A stretch of DNA of 64,000 bases from Gilvimarinus polysaccharolyticus (GCF_001187555.1 NZ_LFIJ01000001.1:1142169-1206168); one strand, 5' to 3'. Counted from the first letter of the stretch, positions 44,272-54,520 are shown. Notes: a model not told the origin generated them from the sequence alone. Numbers and translations: made by a program.

Positions 44272-46008
44272 TTACTGCAGCAAAGATAACACTTGCTGTG
44301 GACGCGAGTTGGCCTGAGCCAGCATCGCAGTAGCAGCCTGTTGTAACACCTGAGAGCGGCTCAAGCTAGCTGTTTCAGCCGCGAAGTCAGCATCGGTGAT
44401 CCGTGAACGGGCCGCCGAGGTTTTTTCGCTGACGTTTGACAGGTTAGATACGGTGAAGTCAAGACGGTTGTTAACCGCACCTAGGTCTGCACGAGTGTCA
44501 CTCACCTGGCTAATCGCTTTGTCGATAATGCCGATAGCTTTTTGTGCGCCTGCGGCAGTTGAGATATCAATACTAGCAACTGAACCAGAGCTGCCTGCAG
44601 CATTACGCTCCTGCAAGCCAATAGCGGCTAGAAGATCCGCTGCAGTAGCAGAGTCGCCAGCTTCGATTGAAATTTCTTCGCCGTTGGTTGAGCGCAAAGC
44701 CAAGTTACTGGTACCGTTGCCAGCAAAGGCTACAACACCTGTCTCAGCTGATGATTCGTTGATTACCTTGATGGCCTCTGCCAATTGGGTTGCCGCTGTT
44801 GCAGTACCCGCTTGGTCATTGATCTCACCGATAGCAACGCCGTTGATGATTAAATCGCCTTCAGCCAATATGGTGCCGGTAGCAACAGTATTACCTTGAA
44901 GGTTACCGTTATCGTCTTGAGCGTCAATACCCAATGCTTGCAGTTCAGCAATGGTGGCTGTGCCCTGCTCGATTTTTACGCCACGACCATCAGCGGAGGT
45001 GTCGTTAAATACCATTGAGAAGTTAGTTGTAGTCGCAGCCAAACCAGAGTTGGTTAAAGCATCACCTGTGCCTGCAACTGCAACAGAGGTAGCACCTTCA
45101 CCGCTAATTTCTAAACGGCCTGCATCGTTAATACGAGCATCCAAAGAGGTTTCGTCGTTAATTTTAGCAGCTAACTCCTCAAGGGTTTTAGTGCCACTGA
45201 TTTCAGTCGCTTGAGTTTCGCCGTTACCATCGGTAACTGTAAGAGTCAGCTTGTCAGTACCAGTCACCAATGTGCCGGAGCCAACGCTAGTGCCTTCGAC
45301 GTTAACGATGGCAGATGCTTCTGCACCCTTGCCGTCTAGATCAGCATTGATAGTTGCTAAGGCTTCATTCAAAGTGGTTGCTGCATCTAGTGCGCTGATA
45401 TCGGTATCGTTAATTACCAAATCACCTGCAGTATCCAAGGCAGTCAAATCTGTCAAACCACCAGCGGATGCTTCACCAACGATATCTCCAGATGCGCCAC
45501 CGAGTGAGCTAGTGCTGAATGAACCTACCGAGATAGTAATAATTTGGTTTTGCTCTGACCCTACTTGTAGGTCAGCGGCTTTCAAGCTGCCATCCAACAG
45601 GTTTTGACCGTTGAAGGTAGTCTCTTGAGAGATACGGTTCAATTCGGCTTTTAGCTGTTGTGACTCAGCATCTAGGGTGTTGCGGTCGGCGTCGGAGTAA
45701 ATTCCGTTAGCAGACTGTACCGATAGTTCACGCATACGTTGCAGAATGTTGGTGGCCTCTTGCAAGGCGCCCTCTGCGGTTTGAATCATCGACACACCGT
45801 CGTTGGCGTTACGTACGGCTTGGTCTAGACCACGAATTTGCGAGGTCATGCGGTTAGAAATCGCAAGGCCAGCCGCATCATCTTTGGCCGAGTTAATACG
45901 GTTACCGGACGACAGACGTTCGGTGGCTTGATCGAGCGCATTGCCTGATTGCAACAGCTGGCGCTGTGTATTCAGGGAGGCAACGTTGGTATTAATTACT
46001 AGAGCCAT
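44272..46008 (-). CDS. fliC: Flagellin FliC
   Basis: The filament subunit, 578 aa; the only flagellin gene in the window. Conserved D0/D1 N-terminus about 1-140 (VINTNVASLNTQRQLLQS, LSSGNRINSAKDDAAGLAI) and C-terminus about 480-578 (AISQVSDTRADLGAVNNRL, SQVLQQAATAMLAQAN). The variable region about 150-475 has several flagellin_IN-like blocks rich in Ala, Thr and Asp. Expressed from a sigma-28 promoter and followed at once by a terminator. Confidence 0.97.
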   Translation of the reverse strand: MALVINTNVASLNTQRQLLQSGNALDQATERLSSGNRINSAKDDAAGLAISNRMTSQIRGLDQAVRNANDGVSMIQTAEGALQEATNILQRMRELSVQSANGIYSDADRNTLDAESQQLKAELNRISQETTFNGQNLLDGSLKAADLQVGSEQNQIITISVGSFSTSSLGGASGDIVGEASAGGLTDLTALDTAGDLVINDTDISALDAATTLNEALATINADLDGKGAEASAIVNVEGTSVGSGTLVTGTDKLTLTVTDGNGETQATEISGTKTLEELAAKINDETSLDARINDAGRLEISGEGATSVAVAGTGDALTNSGLAATTTNFSMVFNDTSADGRGVKIEQGTATIAELQALGIDAQDDNGNLQGNTVATGTILAEGDLIINGVAIGEINDQAGTATAATQLAEAIKVINESSAETGVVAFAGNGTSNLALRSTNGEEISIEAGDSATAADLLAAIGLQERNAAGSSGSVASIDISTAAGAQKAIGIIDKAISQVSDTRADLGAVNNRLDFTVSNLSNVSEKTSAARSRITDADFAAETASLSRSQVLQQAATAMLAQANSRPQQVLSLLQ

Positions 46009-46494
46009 GAGTAATCTCCTAAGTTTTATTCCTGTTCACAGTCTTGCCAGATGTGATCAGCCGGTTATTGAAGTTGCGCATTTGCAGCACTTCTGTGTAG
46101 GTTATCGTCCGGTGGTTTGATTGCTTTAGGCTTTTTTTACAATATCCGCCAACAAAATTATTATTTTTATATATTTCATAGACTTACAAAAACTTAGGTT
46201 AATCTTTAATCTGACAATATGAACTACTTCAGGGGGGTAATTGCGCCAACCAGCTGTTGTTACGAACTGAAAAGTCGTAAACCCGACACTAATCGAGCAT
46301 ATTTTATCTTTCAGCCACCTTTTTTAACGCAACAATTCTATATCTAACTTGCGACTAGCCTCATACCTCAGCATGTTGGGCTCTTGGCGAAAGCTAACGG
46401 TATACCTCATAACCAACCAAGGTACGCATTGGCAGCCCAGCAAAAATAGATAAAAGTTAAGTTGTACTGAAACGAGGCGACGAATATAACCGCG
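46009..46494. other. Intergenic region upstream of fliC
   Basis: A 486-nt AT-rich gap. The fliC sigma-28 promoter is at 46102-46128, leaving an 85-nt leader. The rest (46130-46494) has short A/T runs and no convincing ORF, strong hairpin or further promoter; the small gene at 46495 ends here without a recognizable terminator. In Pseudomonas this place often holds flagellin-glycosylation genes; none is present. Confidence 0.6.
46102..46128 (-). promoter_or_regulatory. Sigma-28 (FliA) promoter of fliC
   Basis: Minus strand TAAAGCAA, 11 nt, GACGATAA: 12 of 16 consensus bases with exact spacing. Start near 46094. Confidence 0.8.
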
Positions 46495-46839
46495 CTAGGG
46501 TTTGCTGTAGGCATTAACGGCTTTACGCGCGCCACGCTCTTTTGCCAAGTCGGCGACTGTAGCGTTTTTACGGGATTCTGCAATAGTTAATAGCTGATCA
46601 TTTAGCTCGCGTAGCTGCTGTAGTTTGCCACCAATTAATTTGGCATCCTCACCTGATAGCGGCAACAGGCGTGTCACCTCGGCATCTATAGCGTGCAATA
46701 AGCTATCGCGCTGACGAAACTGCCTCTCGAAATCTTGCCAATGATCGGCCTCGGCCAATACTTGCAGCTCTTGCGAAGCTTTAATAGCCAGTGACAGCTG
46801 CTTAGCAAGCTCAGTACCTGGGGCAGATTGAATACTCAT
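46495..46839 (-). CDS. Small helical protein of unknown function between flgL and fliC
   Basis: 114 aa, not assigned. No signal peptide or membrane helix; predicted mostly helical with heptad-like segments (ELQVLAEADHWQDFERQF, LQQLRELNDQLLTIAE). The size, composition and place suggest a flagellar chaperone of the FliT/FlgN type, which would make a second FliT-like gene besides 40678-40977. It follows flgL by 112 nt on the same strand and may be the last gene of the flgF operon. The charged C-terminus (AKERGARKAVNAYSKP) resembles FliT tails, but only weakly. Confidence 0.7.
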   Translation of the reverse strand: MSIQSAPGTELAKQLSLAIKASQELQVLAEADHWQDFERQFRQRDSLLHAIDAEVTRLLPLSGEDAKLIGGKLQQLRELNDQLLTIAESRKNATVADLAKERGARKAVNAYSKP

Positions 46840-46951
46840 AAAGATGACTCATTAACGGGAGGCGTCGTAAGCTATAACTATTAAGTGTAGCCACTGTGTG
46901 CGGCTATAGGTACAAATGATCCATGTTAACGATTAAGCTATAAGAGGAACA

Positions 46952-48151
46952 TTATAAATAATTAAACAATGACAGCTGACTGACTTTAGAAAAACTCTGT
47001 TGCGCCGCACTAAGCACTAGCTCTTGCATTTTTAATCGCGTCGTTGCTTCAGCGTAATCCAAGCCTTGCAGTGAGCCTAGCACCTCTTCGGTATAAAGTG
47101 CGCTATCGGCATTTAAATTACGTGTTGAATCAAGTGTGTTTAATCTAGCCCCCACCTCACTTTGCACCTCACCAATCCGAGTTACTGCATTGTCTAGCGT
47201 CCCCAATGTTTTGGCCACAACATCAGCCAATGCAGCTTTGCTTTCAGTGCTATCGGTTACACTCAGCATCGCATCGCGGAAATCGGTAAGGGTTTGTAAA
47301 ATGCTGGACTCTTCCGGGGTTATATTCAGAGCAATATCATCCCCGTCATTAATGACAAAGCTAATCCCGGCAACATCCACCGTATCTGTTGGTGATGCAT
47401 AGGTTATTGAACTTGGCACCGGAGGCACTGGATCCCCGTTAATGTCAGTGACGGATAAAACACCTGCAGCCGCATTCAAATAGAGGGTATTACCTCCAAC
47501 TTGATCCAACTCATGCTGGTTTGTCACGGTAAAAGTGGTTATCGGGTTATCTGCCACTAAATCGTAAGCGGTAAATGTGTTGTGTGAGGTGCTGATACCT
47601 TCAAATATTTTACGCCCTGGATCGGTCGCCTGGATTGTGACACTCTCAGACACTTGCAGTGATATCGAGCCATCATCACCTTGGTAAACAACACCTCCGC
47701 CCTGCTCAGCATAAGCCGCTTGCGAGCTTTGGTAGCCGGCAAAAATATACTGGCCCGATGAGTCTTTAGTGTTTTGCAGATTAAGCAGCTCTTTAATACG
47801 GCTGTCTACCACCGAAGCCATAATTTTATATTCGGATTGCGTTAACGTCGCGGTGTTACCCGCACTTACCGCCAACTCTTGCATGCCCTGCACTAGCGAG
47901 GTCACACCTTTTAGGGCGACCTCCTCTAACGATAATTTGTTCTCGGCAACATCGATATTTTTATTAAACTGCTCAAGTCTACTAAGCTGCTCGGTAAGTT
48001 GTAGTATTTGAGTCGCAGCCACTGGATCATCGGCAGGGGTTAACACTCGCTGGCCCGAGGCCATTTGCGCGCTGGTGTTATTAATCGCGGCTTGCGCATT
48101 GCGCATACCGATATTGGCGATGGTATATATTTGTGAGGTTGATACTCGCAT
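46952..48151 (-). CDS. flgL: Hook-filament junction protein FlgL
   Basis: 399 aa. Flagellin-like N-terminus (MRVSTSQIYTIANIGMRNAQ, SGQRVLTPADDPVAATQIL) and C-terminus (ALADVVAKTLGTLDNAVTRI, ATTRLKMQELVLSAAQQSF) around a variable core. It connects FlgK to FliC/FliD filament. It starts 20 nt after flgK stops. Confidence 0.96.
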   Translation of the reverse strand: MRVSTSQIYTIANIGMRNAQAAINNTSAQMASGQRVLTPADDPVAATQILQLTEQLSRLEQFNKNIDVAENKLSLEEVALKGVTSLVQGMQELAVSAGNTATLTQSEYKIMASVVDSRIKELLNLQNTKDSSGQYIFAGYQSSQAAYAEQGGGVVYQGDDGSISLQVSESVTIQATDPGRKIFEGISTSHNTFTAYDLVADNPITTFTVTNQHELDQVGGNTLYLNAAAGVLSVTDINGDPVPPVPSSITYASPTDTVDVAGISFVINDGDDIALNITPEESSILQTLTDFRDAMLSVTDSTESKAALADVVAKTLGTLDNAVTRIGEVQSEVGARLNTLDSTRNLNADSALYTEEVLGSLQGLDYAEATTRLKMQELVLSAAQQSFSKVSQLSLFNYL

Positions 48152-48170
48152 TTAGGCTACCTGCTTTACG

Positions 48171-50117
48171 CTAAACAGCGTTTAAAAGCGTGTCAAAAAG
48201 ATCTCGGGCAATGCTTATCACCTGAGAGTTGGCATTATAGACTTGCTCAAACTTGATCAAGTTGGCCGCCTCTTCATCGAGGTTAACCCCCGAGATACTG
48301 TCGCGTAACGATTGAGTTTGCTCTAAAACACTCTGCGCCGCATCGGTGTTCATACGCGCCAGATTTGCCTTAGCCCCAATTTGCTCAACCATTTGGCCAT
48401 AAGCTTCATTAATACTTAAACCACCCGAAAAGGTAATAGCCGAATCGAGCGCTGCCATTTTAAGCGCGGTACGGTTGTCGTTAACCGCATCTTGGTTAAA
48501 GCTAATAGTAAAGGTATCGCCCGGTGCCGGATTTCCTTGAATAGTAAATTCATACGCCGTGCCAGCGGGCCCCACAGGGGCCTCAAGGTAGATCGATGAC
48601 CCCGCAGTATAAGGATAAACAGGCCCTGGCGCCGGTGTCGCCAAATCATTACCAGCGCTATCGACAAACTTATACTGAGTTGACGAAATAAACTCTATGC
48701 TAACGTCATTATAGGTTGCCGGGGGTGTCGCGGGAGAATCGATAATTAACGGAACCACAGGAGTGCCCGGGTTTAGCTGTACATTGCCCGCACTAATAAC
48801 GCCACTACCGGCATTGGTAGCGACAGCTTCGGTACGCACTGGTCCTGCCAACGCTAAATCTTGTGGCGTTAATTGATTAACCGCAATGCTGCTGGCGTTA
48901 AGAGCCAAATTAGTATCGAGCCGAAAGCTATCGCCGTTAGCAGAACCTGTAGCATCAAAGCTAATACCGTCAACGACATGAGGCCCCAGCCCCACAAGTG
49001 CAGATGCAGCGCCGTCGGATAGGCGTGTAATAGTAACATTACCGCCCGCCACAACGACGTCATAATCACTAGCAACCAACTCGCCTGCATCTGTTACGTC
49101 TACGGTGAAATTACCAGCACCAACAACATTGGTTAGAGCTCCGGCACTAACGGGGGTAAAAATGTTTTTACCGTACTCACCATTAAGATCAACCCCTTGC
49201 GCTTGCAAGCTGTTAATCTCAAACGATACCACGGCCGCTAGCTTGCCTAACTGCTCTTGTGCCGGCTGCAACACATCTGTATTAAATTTTAGCAAACCAC
49301 CCAATTTACCGCCCGAAACTTGTGCAGTTACATTGGTAAGGCCCGCAGTGGAGCCCAAAAACACATCGCCCTGGCCGTTGCTACTAACCTCGGCAGCGCT
49401 GTTACCCACCACCAACGGTTGGCCACTGCCCATGTAAACATTCATCTCACCGCCATCTTGCGTCACAACACTGATCGACACCAACTCGGACAATTGCCGA
49501 AGTGCTTCGTCGCGCTGATCGAGCAAATCATTAGGCTCTGCGCCATTGGCGCCACGCAACTGAATGATGGCTTTGTTAAGCTCGGCAACACTATTAGCTA
49601 AGCCGTTAATTTGCTCGGCAATGGTGTTAATTTCACCCTCTACGCCGTTTTCTATCGAAGTAAAACGATCGTATAAATTATTGAAACGCGACGCCAAACC
49701 TTTGGCCTGTTCTATTACAAGCTGTCGAGCCGGTGTTGACGATGGATCATCGGCGGCGCTTTGCAATGCCGCATAAAAACTTTCGAGGCCGCCAGACAAC
49801 CCTGTATTGGAGTTAGCGAGTAAGCTATCGATTTTTCCGGTGTTAAGGTTAAAAGTATCAAGCTGATTAAAAGTCGCCGTGTCGAGCCTTAATTGCGTTA
49901 ATATAAATTGATCAACGGTGCGTGAGATTGCCTCGGTGCTAACCCCACTCCCGATGTAACCGGCACTGCCAATATTTTGTGGCGGCCGAGTACCAAACGA
50001 TACATTTTGCCGACTGTAACCGTCAGTATTGGCGTTGGATATATTATGCCCTGTTGTGCGCAGTGCATTCTGGCTTGCCTGCAAGCCAGAGATAGCGTTA
50101 GATAATAAACCGGCCAT
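48171..50117 (-). CDS. flgK: Hook-filament junction protein FlgK
   Basis: 648 aa. N-terminal Flg_bb_rod and junction region (ISGLQASQNALRTTGHNISN, TDGYSRQNVSF), middle domain about 90-350 and a C-terminal Flg_bbr_C end (GVNLDEEAANLIKFEQVYNA). An insertion of about 150 residues (about 350-560), rich in Pro, Ala, Ser and Thr, makes it longer than E. coli FlgK (547 aa). Its ATG meets the flgJ stop, so it is coupled to flgJ. Confidence 0.96.
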   Translation of the reverse strand: MAGLLSNAISGLQASQNALRTTGHNISNANTDGYSRQNVSFGTRPPQNIGSAGYIGSGVSTEAISRTVDQFILTQLRLDTATFNQLDTFNLNTGKIDSLLANSNTGLSGGLESFYAALQSAADDPSSTPARQLVIEQAKGLASRFNNLYDRFTSIENGVEGEINTIAEQINGLANSVAELNKAIIQLRGANGAEPNDLLDQRDEALRQLSELVSISVVTQDGGEMNVYMGSGQPLVVGNSAAEVSSNGQGDVFLGSTAGLTNVTAQVSGGKLGGLLKFNTDVLQPAQEQLGKLAAVVSFEINSLQAQGVDLNGEYGKNIFTPVSAGALTNVVGAGNFTVDVTDAGELVASDYDVVVAGGNVTITRLSDGAASALVGLGPHVVDGISFDATGSANGDSFRLDTNLALNASSIAVNQLTPQDLALAGPVRTEAVATNAGSGVISAGNVQLNPGTPVVPLIIDSPATPPATYNDVSIEFISSTQYKFVDSAGNDLATPAPGPVYPYTAGSSIYLEAPVGPAGTAYEFTIQGNPAPGDTFTISFNQDAVNDNRTALKMAALDSAITFSGGLSINEAYGQMVEQIGAKANLARMNTDAAQSVLEQTQSLRDSISGVNLDEEAANLIKFEQVYNANSQVISIARDLFDTLLNAV

Positions 50118-51124
50118 TATGGATTACCCACATGTTGTTGATAGGCGGCAAGAGCCGTACTGCTTGCAAAATTTTCACGCTGCATAATAGCTTTGATTTT
50201 ATCGGCATAGTGTGGGTCGGTGGCGTAACCGGCTTTTTGTAATTGCTCTACATAGCCGTGCGCATCCGTCCCCTGCGCTAGGGCTTTTTGGTAACGTGGT
50301 TTTTGCATCAAAGCAACGTAATCGGCAAAGCTGTCCTGCAAAGATCCGTAACGTCTAAAAGGGGCATCCACACTTTGTGCTTCACCCTCTATATACTCGG
50401 TAGTATTCACAGTAACCGACTCGCCAGCCCAGCCCTTACCCGCTTTAATATTAAATAAATTAAAACTGCTACCAGTCTCATCGCGCACTAAGTGTTTACC
50501 CCAGCCGGTCTCTAACGCCGCTTGCGCCATAAGGGCCTCGGGGGCAACGCCTAATGTTTGTGCCGCCCAAGTAGCGTAGGGTTTAATTGCATCGATAAAG
50601 CCTGCCGCCCCATTACTGGCCAACGAGGTAGGTGCAACTGCTGCCGAGACATTAGCGAGCGTCTCTGTTGGTGTTACTGTCTGTGTTACGCGCGAGCTAA
50701 CTCTGCGTTGATCAAAATCTAACGTCGCCTCTTGCAGTTTGCTATCTAACGTAGGCTGATCATCGGCGCTATCTTCGCCCGGCAAATATTGGCCGTAACT
50801 TTTCAACAACTGCTGGTACAAAGTATCGGCTAAGCCCATGCCCTTACCTTTAGTTAGCTCTAGCGACCATTGCTGATCGAGCATATCGCTATAAAACTGG
50901 GTGTCGGAGCTGTTCATATAACTGTCTTCCGAGAACGACTCGGACGCAGCTCGCATACTTTTAAGCATTTGCTGTACGAACAGCGATTCAAACTGACGAG
51001 CCATTTGGCGCAAGGCTTCTGGGTCTTTATCGCGACCCATTTTTTTCACCGCTTCAAGCCCTTTACTGCTTAAGTAGGTATCTTGGGCAATACTAGCGCC
51101 AGGGTTTGTGTCAAATCCATTCAT
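50117..51124 (-). CDS. flgJ: Rod-capping peptidoglycan hydrolase FlgJ
   Basis: 335 aa. N-terminal rod-cap domain about 15-115 (ARQFESLFVQQMLKSMRAAS, SDMLDQQWSLEL), a Ser/Thr/Ala linker about 120-175, and a C-terminal glucosaminidase domain about 180-330 with catalytic E205 (AALETGWGKH) and NLFNIKAGKGW. It acts in the periplasm to let the rod cross the cell wall. It overlaps flgI by one base and flgK by one base. Confidence 0.97.
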   Translation of the reverse strand: MNGFDTNPGASIAQDTYLSSKGLEAVKKMGRDKDPEALRQMARQFESLFVQQMLKSMRAASESFSEDSYMNSSDTQFYSDMLDQQWSLELTKGKGMGLADTLYQQLLKSYGQYLPGEDSADDQPTLDSKLQEATLDFDQRRVSSRVTQTVTPTETLANVSAAVAPTSLASNGAAGFIDAIKPYATWAAQTLGVAPEALMAQAALETGWGKHLVRDETGSSFNLFNIKAGKGWAGESVTVNTTEYIEGEAQSVDAPFRRYGSLQDSFADYVALMQKPRYQKALAQGTDAHGYVEQLQKAGYATDPHYADKIKAIMQRENFASSTALAAYQQHVGNP

Positions 51125-52236
51125 TAGATCACCAACAGCTCAGCTTTAAGGGCGCCTGATTGTTTTAGCGCTTCGAGAATCGCCATTAAATCAGAGGGGG
51201 AAGCCCCCACATTATTTACCGAACGCACGATATCTTCTAACGTAGTGCCTGGTGCAAACTTAAACATCGGGTTAGTTTCTTGCTCGATATCAATATTGCT
51301 ATTCGCGGCAACCACCGTTTGACCATTGGCAAATGCACCAGGCTGACTTACATCGTAATCTTCCGAAACCGACACAGTCAGACTACCGTGGGTAATGGCT
51401 ACAGGCGATACGCGTACATGTTGCCCCACCACGATAGTGCCGGTGCGCGAGTTAATCACCACTCGAGCGGCCGCCTCACCAGGATTAACCTGAATATTTT
51501 CGAGCAACGCCATAAAATCAACTCGATGCGCTGGATCTTGTGGCGCCTTAACCGCAACGGATACAGCATCTATCGCCGACGCGACATCGGGGCCAAGCAT
51601 GTCATTAATCGCCGTTGCCAAACGATTAGCCGTGGTAAAGTCGGCTCGATTAAGATTAAAGACAATGGGCTGATTACCCGAGAAATTATTAGGCACACTT
51701 CGCTCTACAGTAGCCCCATTAGGAATACGTCCGACGCTGGGTATGTTAACGGTAATGTTAGAGCCATCGCCTGCGTTTACGCCAAAACCACCTACCACTA
51801 AGCTGCCCTGTGCAATCGCATAAGTATTGCCGTCTATGCCTTTTAGTTTTGACATCAACAAAGTGCCACCACGTAAGCTTTTAGCATTACTGACTGACGA
51901 TACGGTAATATCTATGGCTTGCCCAGGCTTGGCAAAAGCAGGAAGCTCTGCGTGAATCATAACAGCGGCGACGTTTTTCATTTGCATGCGAGTGCCCTCT
52001 GGTACGTTAATACCAAACTGCTTAAGCATGTTGCTAAATGACTGAGTCGTAAACGGGCTTTGGGTAGTTTGGTCACCTGTGCCATCTAGCCCCACCACCA
52101 AACCGTAGCCAATAAGTTGGTTAGAACGCACCCCCGCAACCGAAGCGAGATCTTTAACACGCTCAGCACTGGCAGTGACACTAAACAAAAGCGCGGTAAA
52201 TAATGCCACCAACAATAAACCTGGTATCTTTTTCAT
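51124..52236 (-). CDS. flgI: Flagellar P-ring protein FlgI
   Basis: 370 aa with a cleavable signal peptide ([19 protein letters not shown], cleavage predicted after TASA at about residue 24). Conserved segments are [38 protein letters not shown] and [20 protein letters not shown]. Forms the periplasmic P ring around the rod. It starts 9 nt after flgH. Confidence 0.97.
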   Translation of the reverse strand: MKKIPGLLLVALFTALLFSVTASAERVKDLASVAGVRSNQLIGYGLVVGLDGTGDQTTQSPFTTQSFSNMLKQFGINVPEGTRMQMKNVAAVMIHAELPAFAKPGQAIDITVSSVSNAKSLRGGTLLMSKLKGIDGNTYAIAQGSLVVGGFGVNAGDGSNITVNIPSVGRIPNGATVERSVPNNFSGNQPIVFNLNRADFTTANRLATAINDMLGPDVASAIDAVSVAVKAPQDPAHRVDFMALLENIQVNPGEAAARVVINSRTGTIVVGQHVRVSPVAITHGSLTVSVSEDYDVSQPGAFANGQTVVAANSNIDIEQETNPMFKFAPGTTLEDIVRSVNNVGASPSDLMAILEALKQSGALKAELLVI

Positions 52237-52245
52237 ATCATTCCC

Positions 52246-52926
52246 TTAAAAGGGCCAATAGGCGCTGTTAAAAAAGCGCGATAGCCAACCCATAGATTGC
52301 GAGTTGGCAAGTTCACCTGTACCACCGTAAGAGATTCGGGCGTTGGCAAGCTTGGTTGATGCTGCAATGTTTTGAGGCGAGATATCATCGGGACGTAAGA
52401 TTCCGCTAATGCGAATGTATTCGTCACCGCGATTTAATGTCATCCATTTTTCACCTCGTACAATTAAGTTACCGTTAGGTAAAACATCGGCCACAGTAAC
52501 TGCAATAGAGCCACTTAAGCTATTGCTTTGATCGGCGCCGGCGTCGCCTTTAAATTCACGTTCTTGGCTAATATTGGTATCAAAAGCCACGCCATTTAAC
52601 GTCGGGGTCATGCCTAATATAGAGCCGCCGGGCAAGCTGGTTTCACTGTCTTTGCTGACGTTAACACCCGAACTTTTACTCGATACTGTGCGCTCGGTTA
52701 GCATGATGGTAATAATATCGCCCACATTACGTGCCTTCGAGTCTGTAAATAAACTCATACCACGCTCGTGATACAAAGAACCCTGAGTTTGCACCGGCTG
52801 CTGATAAGCAGTCGAGGTCACTGGCGCATAATGCGGATCACCTGGTGCCGGTGGCGTTAGTGCAACGCAACCGGTCAACCACAGCAGTGCCACGGCCCAA
52901 GCTATGTGTTTGATATTGTTCATCAT
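52246..52926 (-). CDS. flgH: Flagellar L-ring lipoprotein FlgH
   Basis: 226 aa outer-membrane lipoprotein; the lipobox LTGC ends at C20. Conserved parts are SLFTDSKARNVGDIITIMLTE and GNLIVRGEKWMTLNRGDEYI, RISGILRPDDISPQN. Forms the L ring with the P ring below. It lies 34 nt after flgG. Confidence 0.97.
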   Translation of the reverse strand: MMNNIKHIAWAVALLWLTGCVALTPPAPGDPHYAPVTSTAYQQPVQTQGSLYHERGMSLFTDSKARNVGDIITIMLTERTVSSKSSGVNVSKDSETSLPGGSILGMTPTLNGVAFDTNISQEREFKGDAGADQSNSLSGSIAVTVADVLPNGNLIVRGEKWMTLNRGDEYIRISGILRPDDISPQNIAASTKLANARISYGGTGELANSQSMGWLSRFFNSAYWPF

Positions 52927-52960
52927 GAGCTTACCTATTGCCTTTAACCGTTGATTTTTA

Positions 52961-53746
52961 TTACAACGTTTGCGTTATGTATTGCAGCATTTGGTCGGCT
53001 GTCGACACCACTTTAGAGTTAAGCTCGTAAGCGCGCTGAGTGCTAATCATATCGACCATCTCTTGCACAATTTCGACGTTTGAACTCTCAAGCATGCCCT
53101 GTTGCAAACTGCCTAAACCATTTTCAGAGGGCGCGCCCACTAACGGATTACCGCTGGCAACCGACTCTAAAAATAAATTACCGCCTACCGCTTGTAAGCC
53201 TGCTGGGTTAACAAAATCGGCCAGCATAATATCACCCAACTGTTGCGGATCGACCTCACCTTCAACGTAAGCGTTAACCACACCATCTTTACTGATAGTA
53301 ATGTTGCTAGCATTCTCTGGCACGTTAATAGCCGGCTCCAACAAAAAACCATCGGCATTAACCAACTGCCCTTCGCCATTAATTTGCAGTTGGCCATTAC
53401 GGGTATACGATACCGAGCCATCGGGCCGTAGAATTTGCAAAAAACCTCGCCCATTAATAGCAACATCTAACGCTTGATCGGTTACCTCAAGGTTGCCCTC
53501 GGTAAATTGTTTTTGTGTACCCACAACTCGCACACCCGTACCCAGCTGCAAACCCGATGGTAGCTGCGTATCTTGGGTCGATTGTGCACCGGGCTGACGC
53601 TGTGTTTGATAAAGTAGATCTTCAAACGTTACTCGGTCACGCTTAAAGCCCACCGTGCCAACGTTAGCAAGGTTGTTTGAAATGGTGGTCAGTTGTTTGT
53701 CCTGCGCCGTAAGGCCGGTTTTACTGACATAAAGTGCCGCGTGCAT
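52961..53746 (-). CDS. flgG: Distal rod protein FlgG
   Basis: 261 aa. N-terminal rod motif (LTTISNNLANVGTVGFKRD), middle Flg_bbr domain, and C-terminal LESSNVEIVQEMVDMISTQR ending SKVVSTADQMLQYITQ. Builds the distal rod. Follows flgF by 30 nt. Confidence 0.97.
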   Translation of the reverse strand: MHAALYVSKTGLTAQDKQLTTISNNLANVGTVGFKRDRVTFEDLLYQTQRQPGAQSTQDTQLPSGLQLGTGVRVVGTQKQFTEGNLEVTDQALDVAINGRGFLQILRPDGSVSYTRNGQLQINGEGQLVNADGFLLEPAINVPENASNITISKDGVVNAYVEGEVDPQQLGDIMLADFVNPAGLQAVGGNLFLESVASGNPLVGAPSENGLGSLQQGMLESSNVEIVQEMVDMISTQRAYELNSKVVSTADQMLQYITQTL

Positions 53747-53776
53747 GGCGTTATCCTCTAGTCTTTAGCGAACGGA

Positions 53777-54520
53777 TCAAGACATCTGCATCAGGCGTGC
53801 AGAGCTTTCGGAATTTTGCTCTAAGGTTTTCATCAGTTTCACCTGCATTTCATACTGGCGAGATAAACTTAAAATATCGGTAAATGCGTCGACAGCATTG
53901 ACGTTACTACCTTCCAATGCACCGGAGGTAACGCGAACATCCGCATCGGCAACAAGGGGGGCGCCGTTTAATTGGCGAAATAAACCATCAGCCGATTTTT
54001 CCAGCGAACCGTACTCAGGCTTAACCAGCTTTAAGCGATCTATCTCGACTAAGGTTTCTGGACCGTCACCCTGCCCTTGTATCGAAATGCTACCGTCATC
54101 GCCAATACTGATTTTGCTAGATGGCGGCAAGGCGATGGGGCCATTATTACCCATCACAGCTAAACCCTCGGCGCTGCGCAATATGCCATTGGCATCCAAG
54201 CTTAAATTGCCTGCGCGGGTATAAGCTTCGGTACCGGTAGGTGACTGCACCGCCAAAAAGCCATCACCATTAATGGCAACATCTAAATCGCGACCAGTTT
54301 GCTGAATTGGGCCGGAGCTGAAATCGGAAGCGGGAGACTCAGTCATGGCGTAGGCACGCGTTGGCTGGCCGTCGCCGTAATACACGCCCATGCTGCGGGC
54401 TACCGCGTAATCGGCTCTAAAACCGGTGGTATTGATGTTAGCCATATTGTTCGCGTGACTGGTCTGCGCGATCATGTTGTGCTTGGCACCGGTCATTGCG
54501 ATATAGAGAGCTTTATCCAC
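53777..54520 (-). CDS. flgF: Proximal rod protein FlgF
   Basis: 247 aa. N-terminal rod motif (QTSHANNMANINTTGFRADY), then INGDGFLAVQSPTGTEAYTR, and C-terminal LEGSNVNAVDAFTDILSLSR. The leading gene of the flgFGHIJKL operon, 39 nt after a predicted sigma-54 start. Confidence 0.96.
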   Translation of the reverse strand: MDKALYIAMTGAKHNMIAQTSHANNMANINTTGFRADYAVARSMGVYYGDGQPTRAYAMTESPASDFSSGPIQQTGRDLDVAINGDGFLAVQSPTGTEAYTRAGNLSLDANGILRSAEGLAVMGNNGPIALPPSSKISIGDDGSISIQGQGDGPETLVEIDRLKLVKPEYGSLEKSADGLFRQLNGAPLVADADVRVTSGALEGSNVNAVDAFTDILSLSRQYEMQVKLMKTLEQNSESSARLMQMS

